Origin: JAVBJV01 sp031546815
Lineage (GTDB): Bacteria; Pseudomonadota; Alphaproteobacteria; Acetobacterales; Acetobacteraceae
Direction of reading: 5' to 3'
Assembly: GCA_031546815.1 (NCBI GenBank)
Contig: JAVBJV010000017.1
Location: 8,807-72,806, forward strand
Length of the DNA stretch: 64,000 nucleotides
Under the pieces are notes generated by a model. The model was not told where the DNA came from. It searched no databases and saw nothing but the letters and a program-made list of their open reading frames with translations. The position numbers and the translations under genes were made by a program. How positions within the stretch are numbered: position 1 is the stretch's first letter; each line of letters starts with the position of its first letter. Shown piece after piece: positions 25,758 through 34,278 of the stretch.

Positions 25758-26222
25758 GTGCTGGACTGGTCGATCGTTGCCATCGGGCGGTTCAAATCCG
25801 GCCCCGAGGAAGCGTTGTTCACCCATCACGCCGCGCGCTGCCGCCCGAAACTCGGGCTGCGGGAAATCCCCGAAGCGCGCGGCGCCCCCCCCGAGATCAA
25901 GCGCCGCGAGGCCGAGGCATTGCTGGCCGTCATCCCCGATGACGCGCTGGTAGTGGCGCTGGATCAGGGCGGGCAGACCCCCGGTAGCGAGGATCTGGCC
26001 AAATTGCTCGACCGCTGGCAGCAGAGCGGCAAGAAGCTGCGTTTCGTCATCGGCGGTGCCGAAGGGCTGGACCGCAGCGTGCTGGACCGGGCTGCGGCCA
26101 CGCTGTCGCTGGGCGCGATGACATGGCCGCATCTGCTGGTGCGCGGCATGCTGGCGGAACAGCTCTACCGCGCACAATCCATCTTGGCCGGACATCCGTA
26201 TCACCGGGCCGGAAGGCCCTAG
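25758..26222 (+). CDS. rlmH: 23S rRNA pseudouridine-1915 N3-methyltransferase
   Basis: 154 residues, the family length, with GTG start. The small SPOUT fold is visible: VVALDQGGQTPGSEDLAKLL, then FVIGGAEGLDRSVLD and LSLGAMTWPHLLVRGMLAEQLYRA. It methylates the m3-pseudouridine in helix 69 of 23S rRNA on 70S ribosomes. Six bases separate it from rsfS, and it converges with the hydrolase gene on the other strand. Confidence 0.95.
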   Translation: MLDWSIVAIGRFKSGPEEALFTHHAARCRPKLGLREIPEARGAPPEIKRREAEALLAVIPDDALVVALDQGGQTPGSEDLAKLLDRWQQSGKKLRFVIGGAEGLDRSVLDRAAATLSLGAMTWPHLLVRGMLAEQLYRAQSILAGHPYHRAGRP

Positions 26223-26233
26223 CCCGCAGGGTG

Positions 26234-26914
26234 TTACCCGCGCGCTGAGTCCAGCTGCTCGCCCTTGGTCACGACTTCCTGTGCCTTGGTGTGGCTCTCG
26301 ATCAGCAGGCCATAGGTGGTGAAGACCTTCGTGTAGACCTCGGCCCATTCCTGCGCGTCCGGACGGTTCCAGGTTTTCTGGATCTCGGAGATCACCGCCG
26401 CCGTGTCGATCGGGACCACACCGGCCTGCACCACACGCGCCAGAGTGATCTCCTCGGCCATCTTGGAATAGGTGCCCGACGCATCTACCACCGCGAACAC
26501 CTTGTATCCGTCCTGAACCGCCGCAATCGCCGGGAACGCCATGCAGACGCTGGTGACGGTGCCCGCGATGATCAGCGTCTTGCGCCCGGTCGCCTTCACG
26601 GCGGCCACGAATTCCGGATTGTCCCAGGCGTTGATCTCGCCCTTGCGCGCCACATATTTGGCGTGCGGGGCATTGCCGTGGATCTCGGGAATCAGCGGCC
26701 CGTTCGGCCCCTGTGGCACCGATGCCGTGGTGATGACCGGCAGCTTGGCCAGCGTTGCCACCCGGGCCAGTGCCGAGGCGTGATTGCGCAGCACCATCAT
26801 CGGCATGTCGTCGACCACCTGGAACAGGCCGCTCTGATGGTCGATCAGCAGCATCACTGCGTCGTCCGCGTCGATGGTGGGCTTCTGGCCGTTGAAGTTT
26901 GCGGGAGTGCTCAT
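26234..26914 (-). CDS. isochorismatase-family hydrolase (YcaC-like)
   Basis: 226 residues from ATG 26914, which has GGAG upstream. The N-terminal Asp motif AVMLLIDHQSGLF, a Lys in KYVARKGEINAW and Cys in GTVTSVCMAFPAIAA form the cysteine hydrolase triad of this family. It is most like YcaC and related amidohydrolases; the substrate is unknown. It lies 38 bases downstream of the pirin gene and is probably in one operon with it, under the divergent LysR regulator. Confidence 0.85.
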   Translation of the reverse strand: MSTPANFNGQKPTIDADDAVMLLIDHQSGLFQVVDDMPMMVLRNHASALARVATLAKLPVITTASVPQGPNGPLIPEIHGNAPHAKYVARKGEINAWDNPEFVAAVKATGRKTLIIAGTVTSVCMAFPAIAAVQDGYKVFAVVDASGTYSKMAEEITLARVVQAGVVPIDTAAVISEIQKTWNRPDAQEWAEVYTKVFTTYGLLIESHTKAQEVVTKGEQLDSARG

Positions 26915-26952
26915 GGATGTTTCTCCGGATGATTGTTGGTGTTGGGTCGTGT

Positions 26953-27819
26953 TCAGGCGGGGATGGTGCCGAATTTCCCGCTTTGAAAATCGGCCATCGC
27001 CTGGCGGATCTCGTCGGTCGTGTTCATGACGAAGGGGCCGCGCATGATGACAGGTTCGTCGATCGGCTCGCCACCGAGGATCAGCACGGATGCGTCCCCA
27101 CTGGCCTCGATTTCGATGGCGCCGCCCGTGCGGTCGAACAGGACGAACTGGGCTTCGCGGGCAATCGCGTCGCCGTTGAACTGGACGGTGCCTTTCAGCA
27201 CCATCACGACTGCCGTGTGTCCCTCGGGCAGGGTGAGCGACACCGTGCCGCCCTGCCCCAGCCGCACATCCCACACATCGATCGGCGTGAAGGTGCGGGC
27301 CGGGCCGCGAGCGCCTTCATACTCACCGGCGATAACCCGCAGCCGCCCAGCACCATCCGGCAGTTCGACCGACGGAATGTCGCGGTCGAGCAGCGTCTGG
27401 TAGCCAGCATCGGCGTTCTTGTCCTTCGCCGGCAGGTTCACCCATAACTGGACCATCTGCAGCGTGCCGCCCGTGCGGGTGAACGTTTCGGAATGGAACT
27501 CGCGGTGCAGAATGCCGCTGGCCGCGGTCATCCACTGCACGTCGCCCGGGCCGATCGCGCCACCCTGGCCGGTGGAGTCGCGGTGCTCGACCTCGCCCTC
27601 GTAGACGATGGTCACCGTCTCGAACCCCCGATGCGGATGAGTGCCCACGCCACGCGGCTTGTCGGTGGGGGTGAATTCGGCGGGACCTGCGTAATCCAGC
27701 AGCAGGAACGGGCTGACATGGTCGCCATGGCTGTCGTGCGAGAACATCGACCGGACGGGAAAACCGTCTCCCACCCAATGTCCGCGCGGGGCGCTGTAGA
27801 CGCCGAGGATCTTTCTCAT
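26953..27819 (-). CDS. pirin family protein
   Basis: 288 residues. Two cupin folds, with the metal-site motif THPHRGFETVTIVYEGEVEHRDS and a second Glu/His-containing ILHREFHSET in the N-terminal half. Bacterial pirins such as YhhW have quercetinase activity and some regulate metabolic enzymes. ATG 27819 is preceded by GGAG. It is the first gene of the minus-strand pair and is divergent from lysR across a 114-base gap. Confidence 0.9.
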   Translation of the reverse strand: MRKILGVYSAPRGHWVGDGFPVRSMFSHDSHGDHVSPFLLLDYAGPAEFTPTDKPRGVGTHPHRGFETVTIVYEGEVEHRDSTGQGGAIGPGDVQWMTAASGILHREFHSETFTRTGGTLQMVQLWVNLPAKDKNADAGYQTLLDRDIPSVELPDGAGRLRVIAGEYEGARGPARTFTPIDVWDVRLGQGGTVSLTLPEGHTAVVMVLKGTVQFNGDAIAREAQFVLFDRTGGAIEIEASGDASVLILGGEPIDEPVIMRGPFVMNTTDEIRQAMADFQSGKFGTIPA

Positions 27820-27915
27820 GGTGTTTCTCCTATCACTGGGCCTTGCGGCTGTTTGCGTTGGGAGGAACATAGGGACAGGACAAATCTGGCAGAAGACACC
27901 GATATCGGGCATATA

Positions 27916-27933
27916 TGTCCTGAAAACAGGACA
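27916..27933. promoter_or_regulatory. palindromic candidate operator of the LysR regulator
   Basis: Perfect inverted repeat TGTCCTG-N4-CAGGACA ending at the base before the lysR ATG, with another CAGGACA half site at 27876-27882. Its position between divergent lysR and the pirin gene is typical for a LysR-type autoregulatory and activation site. Confidence 0.6.
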
Positions 27934-28866
27934 ATGCCGATGCCCATGCAAGACCTGAACGACCTGCGTTTCTTTGCCAAGGTGGTGGAGCAGAACGGTT
28001 TTTCCGCCGCCGCCCGGAAGCTGGGCATGCCGCGGTCGCGGCTGAGCCGGCGAATCGGGCTGCTGGAAGAACGCCTCGGCGTGCGGCTGATCCACCGCTC
28101 AACAAGGCGTTTCGCGGTGACCGAGATCGGGCGCGAATATTACCAGCACTGCGTCGCCATGACGGTCGAGGCCGAGGCCGCGCAGGAGACCATCGAACGG
28201 ATGCGGTCCGAGCCGCAGGGCGTTGTGCGGGTCAGCTGCCCGTCCTCGATCATCTATTTCCATCTGGGCGAGATGATCGCCCGCTTCATGGAGCACTGCC
28301 CGAAAGTCGCGGTTTTGCTGGAAAGCACCAACCGCCAGGTCGATGTGATCCGCGAAGGGTTCGACCTTGCCATCCGCGTCCGCTTCCCGCCGCTGGAGGA
28401 CAGCGATCTGGTGATCCGCAAGCTGGCCGACAGCCCGCAGCGTCTGGTTGCCAGCCCGTCGGTGGTACAGGCGTTTGCGCGGCCGCTGGTCCCGGCGGAT
28501 CTGGCGGTGCTGCCCAGCCTGGCGTGGGACCCGGCCCGGCAGGAACACGAATGGTGCCTGCACGGCCCCGATGGCGCGACGGCGACCGTTCGCCACACGC
28601 CGCGCTTCGTGACCGAGGACATGGTGGCGCTTCGGCTCGCCGCGCTGCGGGGCGTGGGTGTCTGCCAGTTCCCGACTTTCGTCGTGGACGAGGATCTGCG
28701 CGCCGGGCGGTTGGTCGACCTGCTGCCCGACTGGGCACCCCGCGCAGGCATCATCCAGGCGGCGTTCCCATCTCGCCGGGGGGTGCTGCCGTCGGTGCGG
28801 GCGCTGCTGGAATTCCTCGCCAGCCAGCACGCGGCATTGCAGATCAAACTAAGAGCCCAAGGCTGA
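27934..28866 (+). CDS. LysR-type transcriptional regulator
   Basis: 310 residues. The N-terminal winged helix is DLNDLRFFAKVVEQNGFSAA followed by SRLSRRIGLLEERLGVRLIHR; the effector domain starts near residue 95 (GVVRVSCP). It resembles DsbG-subfamily/AaeR-like LysR regulators. ATG 27934 has AGGA four bases upstream; ATG 27940 and 27946 are alternatives. It probably controls the divergent pirin and hydrolase genes (inference from layout). Confidence 0.9.
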   Translation: MPMPMQDLNDLRFFAKVVEQNGFSAAARKLGMPRSRLSRRIGLLEERLGVRLIHRSTRRFAVTEIGREYYQHCVAMTVEAEAAQETIERMRSEPQGVVRVSCPSSIIYFHLGEMIARFMEHCPKVAVLLESTNRQVDVIREGFDLAIRVRFPPLEDSDLVIRKLADSPQRLVASPSVVQAFARPLVPADLAVLPSLAWDPARQEHEWCLHGPDGATATVRHTPRFVTEDMVALRLAALRGVGVCQFPTFVVDEDLRAGRLVDLLPDWAPRAGIIQAAFPSRRGVLPSVRALLEFLASQHAALQIKLRAQG

Positions 28867-29000
28867 CGACTATTCTATCCTATTTCTCTAATAGCTGAAT
28901 GATGCAGCAGGAAAGCTAATATCCGTCCCTTTTCATTGTATTGATTGAGCATCACAATTAATGGTTGAGAGTTTGCTAATCAAATTTGGGAAAAGATAGA
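28867..29000. other. AT-rich leader of the HTH/GIY-YIG gene
   Basis: A sharp fall in GC begins just after the lysR stop and continues through the next gene. No ORF or terminator hairpin is seen. It probably carries the promoter of the acquired gene. Confidence 0.5.
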
Positions 29001-29879
29001 ATGAACGGCTCCGAATTAATTCAAGCTTTGGAGAAAAAATTCCAAGTTAAAGGCCCTAATGCTCTAGCAAAAAAGCTTGGATTAAGCCCCCAAACAATAA
29101 ATAATTGGCAAAAACACAAGAAATTACCTCCTTCTGCTATTGTTAATGCATGGGAAAAATCCCACAAAGTCGCTGAAGCAGAATCAAAGCGAACTTCTAT
29201 TAAGCAAGTGCAGTTAATTTACGCCCTAAGAAAAAAATTCAACGCTAAAAACTCAACTGAATTAGCTAAAAAACTTGGATTAACCCTCCAAACAATAATT
29301 AATTGGCAAAAGCGGGAGGATATTCATCTTTCAGCTATTGTTAACGCATGGGAAAAGTCTCATAAAACCGCTATATCAGAAGCATTACATAACACAATTA
29401 AGCCAATCGTAGAATTTTATGCAATAAATCGCTGTAAATCAAAACAAAATGCAAAATTTGAACTATTTGAAACAAATAAATCTGAAACAAAATATTTAAC
29501 TGGTCTACGGGAAATTTTGTCTAAAAGTCATGGTGTATATATTTTTTATGATTCCAGCGGGCAGGCATTGTATGCGGGAAAAGCCCAAAAGCAGCCCCTT
29601 TGGAAAGAGATGAATCTCGCCTTTAATCGCGACCGGGCTGTGCAAAAAATAAAACTCACCAAACACCCCGCGCGAAATCAAGCATTTAAAATGGGGTCTG
29701 ATCAAATAAGGCAGCCCAAAGAGACACAGCTCGATCTTTCTAAATTAGCTTATTATTTCAGCGCTTATGCCGTCGGAGACAAAATGATTGGAGATCTTGA
29801 AGCCCTGCTCGTTAGGGGCTTCGCAAATGACTTACTTAATAAGAAAATGGAGAAATTTGCTCACATGAATGGCAAATAA
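29001..29879 (+). CDS. tandem helix-turn-helix plus GIY-YIG nuclease domain protein
   Basis: 292 residues. Two homologous units of about 64 residues (about 5-68 and 71-134) each contain an HTH of the form AKKLGLSPQTINNWQK followed by SAIVNAWEKSHK. After a linker comes a GIY-YIG-like domain: GVYIFYDSSGQALYAGKA at about 178-195, then helices up to EALLVRGF near 275. It probably binds DNA and may cut it. Base composition is strikingly AT-rich (AAA, TTA and AAT codons) against GC-rich neighbours, so it was likely acquired. ATG 29001 is preferred to TTG 28986. The exact family is not recognised. Confidence 0.75.
   Translation: MNGSELIQALEKKFQVKGPNALAKKLGLSPQTINNWQKHKKLPPSAIVNAWEKSHKVAEAESKRTSIKQVQLIYALRKKFNAKNSTELAKKLGLTLQTIINWQKREDIHLSAIVNAWEKSHKTAISEALHNTIKPIVEFYAINRCKSKQNAKFELFETNKSETKYLTGLREILSKSHGVYIFYDSSGQALYAGKAQKQPLWKEMNLAFNRDRAVQKIKLTKHPARNQAFKMGSDQIRQPKETQLDLSKLAYYFSAYAVGDKMIGDLEALLVRGFANDLLNKKMEKFAHMNGK
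29013..29402 (+). repeat. tandem 192-base duplication coding the two HTH units
   Basis: Bases 29013-29204 and 29211-29402 align with each other at DNA level, with a period of 198 bases (66 codons). Shared stretches include CTTGGATTAA, CCAAACAATAA and AATTGGCAAAA. The frame is kept. Confidence 0.8.
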
Positions 29880-29900
29880 GCCTTCTGGTAGAACGCCCGT

Positions 29901-29934
29901 AAACAAAACAGGCGCTGCCCGCAGACAGCGCCTG
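29901..29934 (-). terminator. rho-independent terminator for the NfuA-like gene
   Basis: Stem CAGGCGCTG / CAGCGCCTG, eight-base loop, with TTTTGTTT following on the minus strand. Confidence 0.85.
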
Positions 29935-29959
29935 TCAAAATCCTGATGCGGCGGAAGCT

Positions 29960-30520
29960 TTACGCTTCCACCTGCTCCACCGCGATCACTTCCGGCACGT
30001 AGTGGCGCAGCATGTTTTCGATCCCGTGCTTCAGCGTCGCGCCCGAGGACGGGCAGCCAGAGCACGCACCCTGCATATGCAGCTTCACGATCCCGTCGCG
30101 GAACCCGCGGAACACGATGTCGCCGCCGTCGCCCGCCACGGCCGGACGCACGCGAGTGTCCAGCAGTTCCTTGATCATGCCCACGACCTCGGCATCGGCC
30201 GGGTCCACGTCTTCATCAGCCGCGCTGTCGTGCGCGTCGCTCACCACGGGGCGGCCGGCCAGGAAATGTTCCATGATCGCGCCCAACACCTGCGGCTTCA
30301 GGCTGGGCCAGTCCAGTTCGTCCGACTTGGTGACGGTGACGAAATCTGCCCCCAGAAACACGCGCGCCACACCCGGCAGCGCAAACAGCGTCAGTGCCAG
30401 GGGCGAGTTACCCGCAGCCGCTTCCGTCGCGAAGTCGGCAGTGCCCGACGGCATCACCGTGCGCCCGGGCAGAAACTTCAACGTGGCGGGATTTGGCGTC
30501 CCTTCGGTTTCAATAAACAT
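29960..30520 (-). CDS. NifU-type Fe-S scaffold protein (NfuA/Nfu1-like)
   Basis: 186 residues. The N-terminal Nfu domain begins MFIETEGTPNPATLKFLPG; the C-terminal NifU domain has VRPAVAGDGGDIVF and the cluster-binding CSGC in MQGACSGCPSS. It carries Fe-S clusters to target apoproteins. ATG 30520 is chosen because MFIETEGTPNPAT is the known family start and AGGAG precedes it. The 277-base region upstream holds the promoter and repeat copy C. Confidence 0.93.
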   Translation of the reverse strand: MFIETEGTPNPATLKFLPGRTVMPSGTADFATEAAAGNSPLALTLFALPGVARVFLGADFVTVTKSDELDWPSLKPQVLGAIMEHFLAGRPVVSDAHDSAADEDVDPADAEVVGMIKELLDTRVRPAVAGDGGDIVFRGFRDGIVKLHMQGACSGCPSSGATLKHGIENMLRHYVPEVIAVEQVEA

Positions 30521-30696
30521 TGCCTGACTCCTGTAACGAACGGCGCGAGCCGTATGTGGACTACATCGGTCCTGATGCGGGAAAACGCAAGCCCTCTCTG
30601 CACAAAGCAGCCAGTACGTAACAACACAGCCGATAACGGGGGAAAACCACATCGTATACGTTCATGTCGCCGCCGATCTGATCGCCAGTCGCACGA

Positions 30697-30794
30697 TGAC
30701 CTGTCCCGGGTGGTGCGGATCGAGAACCGTCGCGCAGCGGACGTTTGTTCGTGAACCGCCAGACGGCCGCCAGGGCGCATTTACGGGCAGGTCA
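30697..30794 (+). repeat. shortened relative of the 143-bp palindromic repeat, copy C
   Basis: Arms TGACCTGTCCCG / CGGGCAGGTCA surround the conserved core CGCGCAGCGGACGTTTGT, a CAGACGGCCGCCA block and GGCGCAT. Total length is 98 bases, so the arms have lost about 45 bases relative to copies A and B. It lies three bases beyond the stop of the minus-strand stress protein gene. No gene is otherwise seen in 30521-30797. Confidence 0.6.
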
Positions 30795-30797
30795 GGG

Positions 30798-31292
30798 TCA
30801 GGTTACTCGGTCCAGGTCTTCATCCGTCATCGCGCCTGGAACGATGGTCATCGGGATGCGCATCTTGCCGGACGAACGCCCGGCCAGCGCGGTGATCAGC
30901 GGGCCGGGGCCGGATGTGTCGGTGGAGGACGCCAGCACCAGAATGGAAATGCGCGGGTCCTCAGCCAGCAGGGCCAGAAGTTCATCGCGAGGATTGCCCT
31001 CGCGCACGATCAGGATGGGCATCACGCCGGTCAGTTCGATCACCTGTCCGCCCATGCCGTTCAGCAGTTGTTCGGCGTTTTCGCGCTGTTCGGCGCGCAT
31101 CATGTCGGCGATGCTGCCCCATTCGGCGCCTTCCACCGGCTCCATCACCCGCAGGATCGCCACGCGCCCGCCAGATTTGCGCACCCGAAGGCTGGCGTAA
31201 CGCAGCGCCACTGCGGCTTCGGGGGCGTCGTCGGCCACCACCAGGAAAACGCGATCCTTGCGAACGGCCTGTTCTTCCGCGGTCAGGTTCAT
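30798..31292 (-). CDS. UspA-fold universal stress protein
   Basis: 164 residues. The N-terminal VFLVVADDAPEAAVALRYAS and the C-terminal ISILVLASSTDTSGPGPLI fit the Usp Rossmann-like fold. The usual ATP-binding GxxGxxxxG loop is degenerate, so ATP binding is doubtful. It is the last gene of a minus-strand run TauE-TIGR02186-Usp and may be co-transcribed with them. Confidence 0.75.
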   Translation of the reverse strand: MNLTAEEQAVRKDRVFLVVADDAPEAAVALRYASLRVRKSGGRVAILRVMEPVEGAEWGSIADMMRAEQRENAEQLLNGMGGQVIELTGVMPILIVREGNPRDELLALLAEDPRISILVLASSTDTSGPGPLITALAGRSSGKMRIPMTIVPGAMTDEDLDRVT

Positions 31293-31313
31293 CGTGGTGC
31301 TTCCCTATATTTT

Positions 31314-32030
31314 TTATGTGCGCCGGAACAGGAACGCGCCCAGCCAACCGGCCAACCCTGCCAGAACGATACAACCCAGCCCATACCACGCGGGCTGCTG
31401 ACGCGCGACCTGGTTGATGCGTGCCGCAAACCCGGCATGGCGGATCGACAGGGGCAGCTCCTGTCGCGCGACGATGCGGCCCTCGCGCACCAGCATCACC
31501 TCGACCCGGTATTCCCCGGCGGTGACGGTGGCCGGAAAGGCGACCCGCGTATGGAACAGCCGGTCGCCGACCATCGTGATCTGCGCCGTATCGTTGTATA
31601 AATGGCCTTCCTGACGCAACCGCACCAGCGCCTGCCGGAACGCCGGGTCCTGCGACCCGCGCGAGAGCAGCGGCAGCATGTCGATCCCCGCCGTCGCGCC
31701 ACGCCGTTCGTCGGCGTTCATGAAATCGGCGGGCGGACGCGTGGCGGCCATGGCGTAAAAACCCGGCAGGCTGGCGAAGCGCGCCGAATCGCCGTTGATC
31801 CATACCCCCAGCACCCGCACCTTCTTGCGCACCACCGTGGGCTGCGGCACGCCGCGCGCGATCACCACGATGTCGCCTGGCCCGTCGATGGCGCCGAACA
31901 CCAGCACGCTCTCGCCCGAGAACGCGGTGGAAATGTGGATGCTGTCCTGCCCCAGCTCGGCCACCAGCGGCTGCGCCAGTGCGGGCCAGATGCTCAGGGT
32001 CAGCAGCAGGGCGATGATGCGTGCCATCAC
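31314..32030 (-). CDS. TIGR02186-type membrane protein
   Basis: 238 residues. A signal peptide (MMARIIALLLTLSIWPALAQ), a soluble periplasmic domain with beta character, and a C-terminal membrane helix (WYGLGCIVLAGLAGWLGAFLF) followed by RRT. This matches the TIGR02186 family, which occurs in alphaproteobacteria next to sulfite-exporter genes. Function unknown. Its start overlaps the tauE-type stop. Confidence 0.8.
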   Translation of the reverse strand: MMARIIALLLTLSIWPALAQPLVAELGQDSIHISTAFSGESVLVFGAIDGPGDIVVIARGVPQPTVVRKKVRVLGVWINGDSARFASLPGFYAMAATRPPADFMNADERRGATAGIDMLPLLSRGSQDPAFRQALVRLRQEGHLYNDTAQITMVGDRLFHTRVAFPATVTAGEYRVEVMLVREGRIVARQELPLSIRHAGFAARINQVARQQPAWYGLGCIVLAGLAGWLGAFLFRRT

Positions 32031-32932
32031 ATCACCGACAGGCTGAACAATTCGTCGGGCGTGGTCACCAGCATCCAGAACAGCCGCAGCGCCACCGCCA
32101 CCACCAGCAGGCCAAGCAATCCGCGCGTTTCCTCGCCCCGCAAACGCGTGCCCATCGAGGCCCCGAACTGTGCGCCCACCACCGCGCCCGCCAGCAGCAG
32201 CAGCGCCAGCACGATGTCCACTGAATGGGTGGTGATGGATTGCAGGAAGGTGACGTTGGCGGTGACAAACACCACCTGGAACAGCGACGTGCCGATCACC
32301 ACCGCCGTGGGCATACCCAGCACATAGATCATCAGCGGCACCAGCAGGAACCCGCCGCCCACGCCCATCACGGCGGACAGCAGCCCCACGAACGCCCCCA
32401 CCGCCAGCGGCGGAATGACCGAGATATAGAGCCGCGACGCCCGAAACCGCATCTTAAACGGCAGACCGTGGATCCACAGATGCTGGTGCAACCGACGCGG
32501 CACCGGATTCTTGCGGTTCAGGATGGCGCGCGCGCTTTCCATCACCATCAGCCCGCCGACGATCCCCAGCACGACAATGTAGAACAGCGCGATCACCAGA
32601 TCCGCCTGCCCGACCTTGCGCACGAAGGCGAAGATCTGCACCCCGATGAAAGATCCAACCAGCCCGCCCAGCAGCAGCACCAGCCCCATCCGCACATCGA
32701 CATTGCCGCGCCGGAAATGCGCCATCAGGCCCGAGACGGATGCCCCCATGGTCTGCGTCGCACTGGTGGAAACGGCAACCGGGCTTGGCACGCCGATCAG
32801 GATCAGCAGCGGCGTCATCAAAAACCCGCCACCCACGCCAAACAGCCCCGACAGCCAGCCGACAGCAAACCCGACGCCCAGCAAAAGCAGGACATCAACC
32901 GACATTTCAGCAATGGGCAGATATGCCTGCAC
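32027..32932 (-). CDS. TauE/SafE-family anion exporter
   Basis: 301 residues, about eight membrane helices. Two half repeats each hold the family motif: VGWLSGLFGVGGGFLMTPLL near the start and FVGLLSAVMGVGGGFLLVPL in the middle. Members export sulfite, sulfoacetate or other organosulfonates. It forms a coupled pair with the TIGR02186 gene. The first Met gives a slightly long N-terminus; Met 10 (MSVDVLLLLG) is also plausible. Confidence 0.9.
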   Translation of the reverse strand: MQAYLPIAEMSVDVLLLLGVGFAVGWLSGLFGVGGGFLMTPLLILIGVPSPVAVSTSATQTMGASVSGLMAHFRRGNVDVRMGLVLLLGGLVGSFIGVQIFAFVRKVGQADLVIALFYIVVLGIVGGLMVMESARAILNRKNPVPRRLHQHLWIHGLPFKMRFRASRLYISVIPPLAVGAFVGLLSAVMGVGGGFLLVPLMIYVLGMPTAVVIGTSLFQVVFVTANVTFLQSITTHSVDIVLALLLLAGAVVGAQFGASMGTRLRGEETRGLLGLLVVAVALRLFWMLVTTPDELFSLSVM

Positions 32933-33058
32933 GGGACGCCGTCACTTCGATTCCGAATAGTGCTTGTTTGAACCTGCCCATCGCGCCGGGCAAGCCACAA
33001 AGCGGTAGAATACGTGGGAGATTTTTCAGGCTGCGGCTTTTTGCCGTATGTATCCTCC

Positions 33059-33742
33059 ATGTCCCGCACATCCCGCCTGCTCGACCTGATCCAGAGTCTG
33101 CGTCGCCATCGCCGTCCGGTCAGCGGGCGCGTGCTGGCGGACGAGCTGGGTGTCAGCCTGCGCACTGTGTATCGGGATATCGCCATGCTTCAGGCGCAAG
33201 GCGCGCAGATCGAAGGTGAAGCGGGGGTCGGTTATGTGCTGCGTCCCGGCTTTCTGCTGCCGCCGCTGATGTTCACCGAGGACGAGATCGAGGCCCTGGC
33301 ACTGGGCACACGCTGGGTCGCCGACCGTGCTGACCCCCGGCTGGGCATGGCGGCGCAGAATGCCCTGGCGCGCATCGCCGCCGTGCTGCCCGCCGATCTG
33401 CGCGACCGGTTCGAGGCCTCGGCCCTGCTGGTCGGGCCAGGACCGCGCGTTATTACCGACAGCATCGACGTGGCCGCCCTGCGCCAGGCGCTGCGGGCCG
33501 AGCGCAAACTGCTGATCGCGTATCGCGACGCCGCCGGTCAGGCCACCGAACGGATGGTCTGGCCCTGCGCGCTGGGGTTCTTCGAACAGGTGCGCGTGCT
33601 GGTGGCGTGGTGCGAACTGCGCAACGACTTCCGCCATTTCCGCACCGACCGGATCATCCGAATGACGGTCACCGACATCCGCCCACCGCGCAGGCGGCAA
33701 GCGCTGCTGAAAGACTGGCGCAAGGCCGAGTGCGACTGCTGA
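33059..33742 (+). CDS. YafY-type HTH/WYL transcriptional regulator
   Basis: 227 residues. An N-terminal HTH_11 domain (SRTSRLLDLIQSLRR, then VSLRTVYRDIAML) is followed by a WYL-type domain from about residue 130 (IAYRDAAGQATERMVWPCAL). Proteins of this class regulate a neighbouring VOC or similar gene, and such a gene follows 55 bases later. ATG 33059 is used because the product then begins with the conserved MSRTSRL. Confidence 0.88.
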   Translation: MSRTSRLLDLIQSLRRHRRPVSGRVLADELGVSLRTVYRDIAMLQAQGAQIEGEAGVGYVLRPGFLLPPLMFTEDEIEALALGTRWVADRADPRLGMAAQNALARIAAVLPADLRDRFEASALLVGPGPRVITDSIDVAALRQALRAERKLLIAYRDAAGQATERMVWPCALGFFEQVRVLVAWCELRNDFRHFRTDRIIRMTVTDIRPPRRRQALLKDWRKAECDC

Positions 33743-33797
33743 CAAAAACTGACAGCACCACCACCTATTGGTGTGGGCACCGCAACAGGAGACGACG

Positions 33798-34169
33798 ATG
33801 TCCGCCCCAAATTTTGTGCTGCTCTATGTCGACAGCCCCGCCGCCAGCCGGGTGTTTTACGAAGACCTGCTGGCCCGCCCGCCGGTTCAGGCGTCCCCCA
33901 CCTTCGCATTGTTCAGGCTCGATTCCGGGCTGATGCTGGGGCTGTGGTCGCGCCATACGGCAGAACCCGCCGCCACGGCCGCCGGTGGCGGCGCGGAACT
34001 GGCGCTGCCGGTTGCTGACCGGGCCGCCGTGGAGAGCACCCATGCCGACTGGCAGAAGCGGGGGCTGCAGATCCCGCAAACCCCGACCATGATGGATTTC
34101 GGTTACACCTTCGTCGCGACCGACCCTGACGGCCATCGTCTGCGCGTGTTCTGGCTGAACGAAGTCTGA
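33798..34169 (+). CDS. VOC (glyoxalase/bleomycin-resistance) family protein
   Basis: 123 residues, one VOC unit of two beta-alpha-beta-beta-beta modules: NFVLLYVDSPAASRVFYEDLL at the start and FVATDPDGHRLRVFWL at the end. ATG 33798 is preceded by CAGGAG. The usual metal ligands are not all evident, so the enzyme class is open. It is paired with the YafY-type regulator, a widespread combination. Confidence 0.85.
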   Translation: MSAPNFVLLYVDSPAASRVFYEDLLARPPVQASPTFALFRLDSGLMLGLWSRHTAEPAATAAGGGAELALPVADRAAVESTHADWQKRGLQIPQTPTMMDFGYTFVATDPDGHRLRVFWLNEV

Positions 34170-34225
34170 CGGCTCATGCGGGTCTGCCCCGGCAGACCCG
34201 CACCGCCATATTCAGTAATCGTATT

Positions 34226-34246
34226 TGCAAATCATTATTAATTGCA
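34226..34246. promoter_or_regulatory. Fur-like operator
   Basis: The sequence TGCAAAT-N7-AATTGCA inside an AT-rich stretch resembles alphaproteobacterial Fur/iron boxes built on TGCAAAT / ATTTGCA. It lies 33 bases before ATG 34279. Confidence 0.5.
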
Positions 34247-34278
34247 TTATTTGGTTATGAGCATATCCTGGTTGCACC

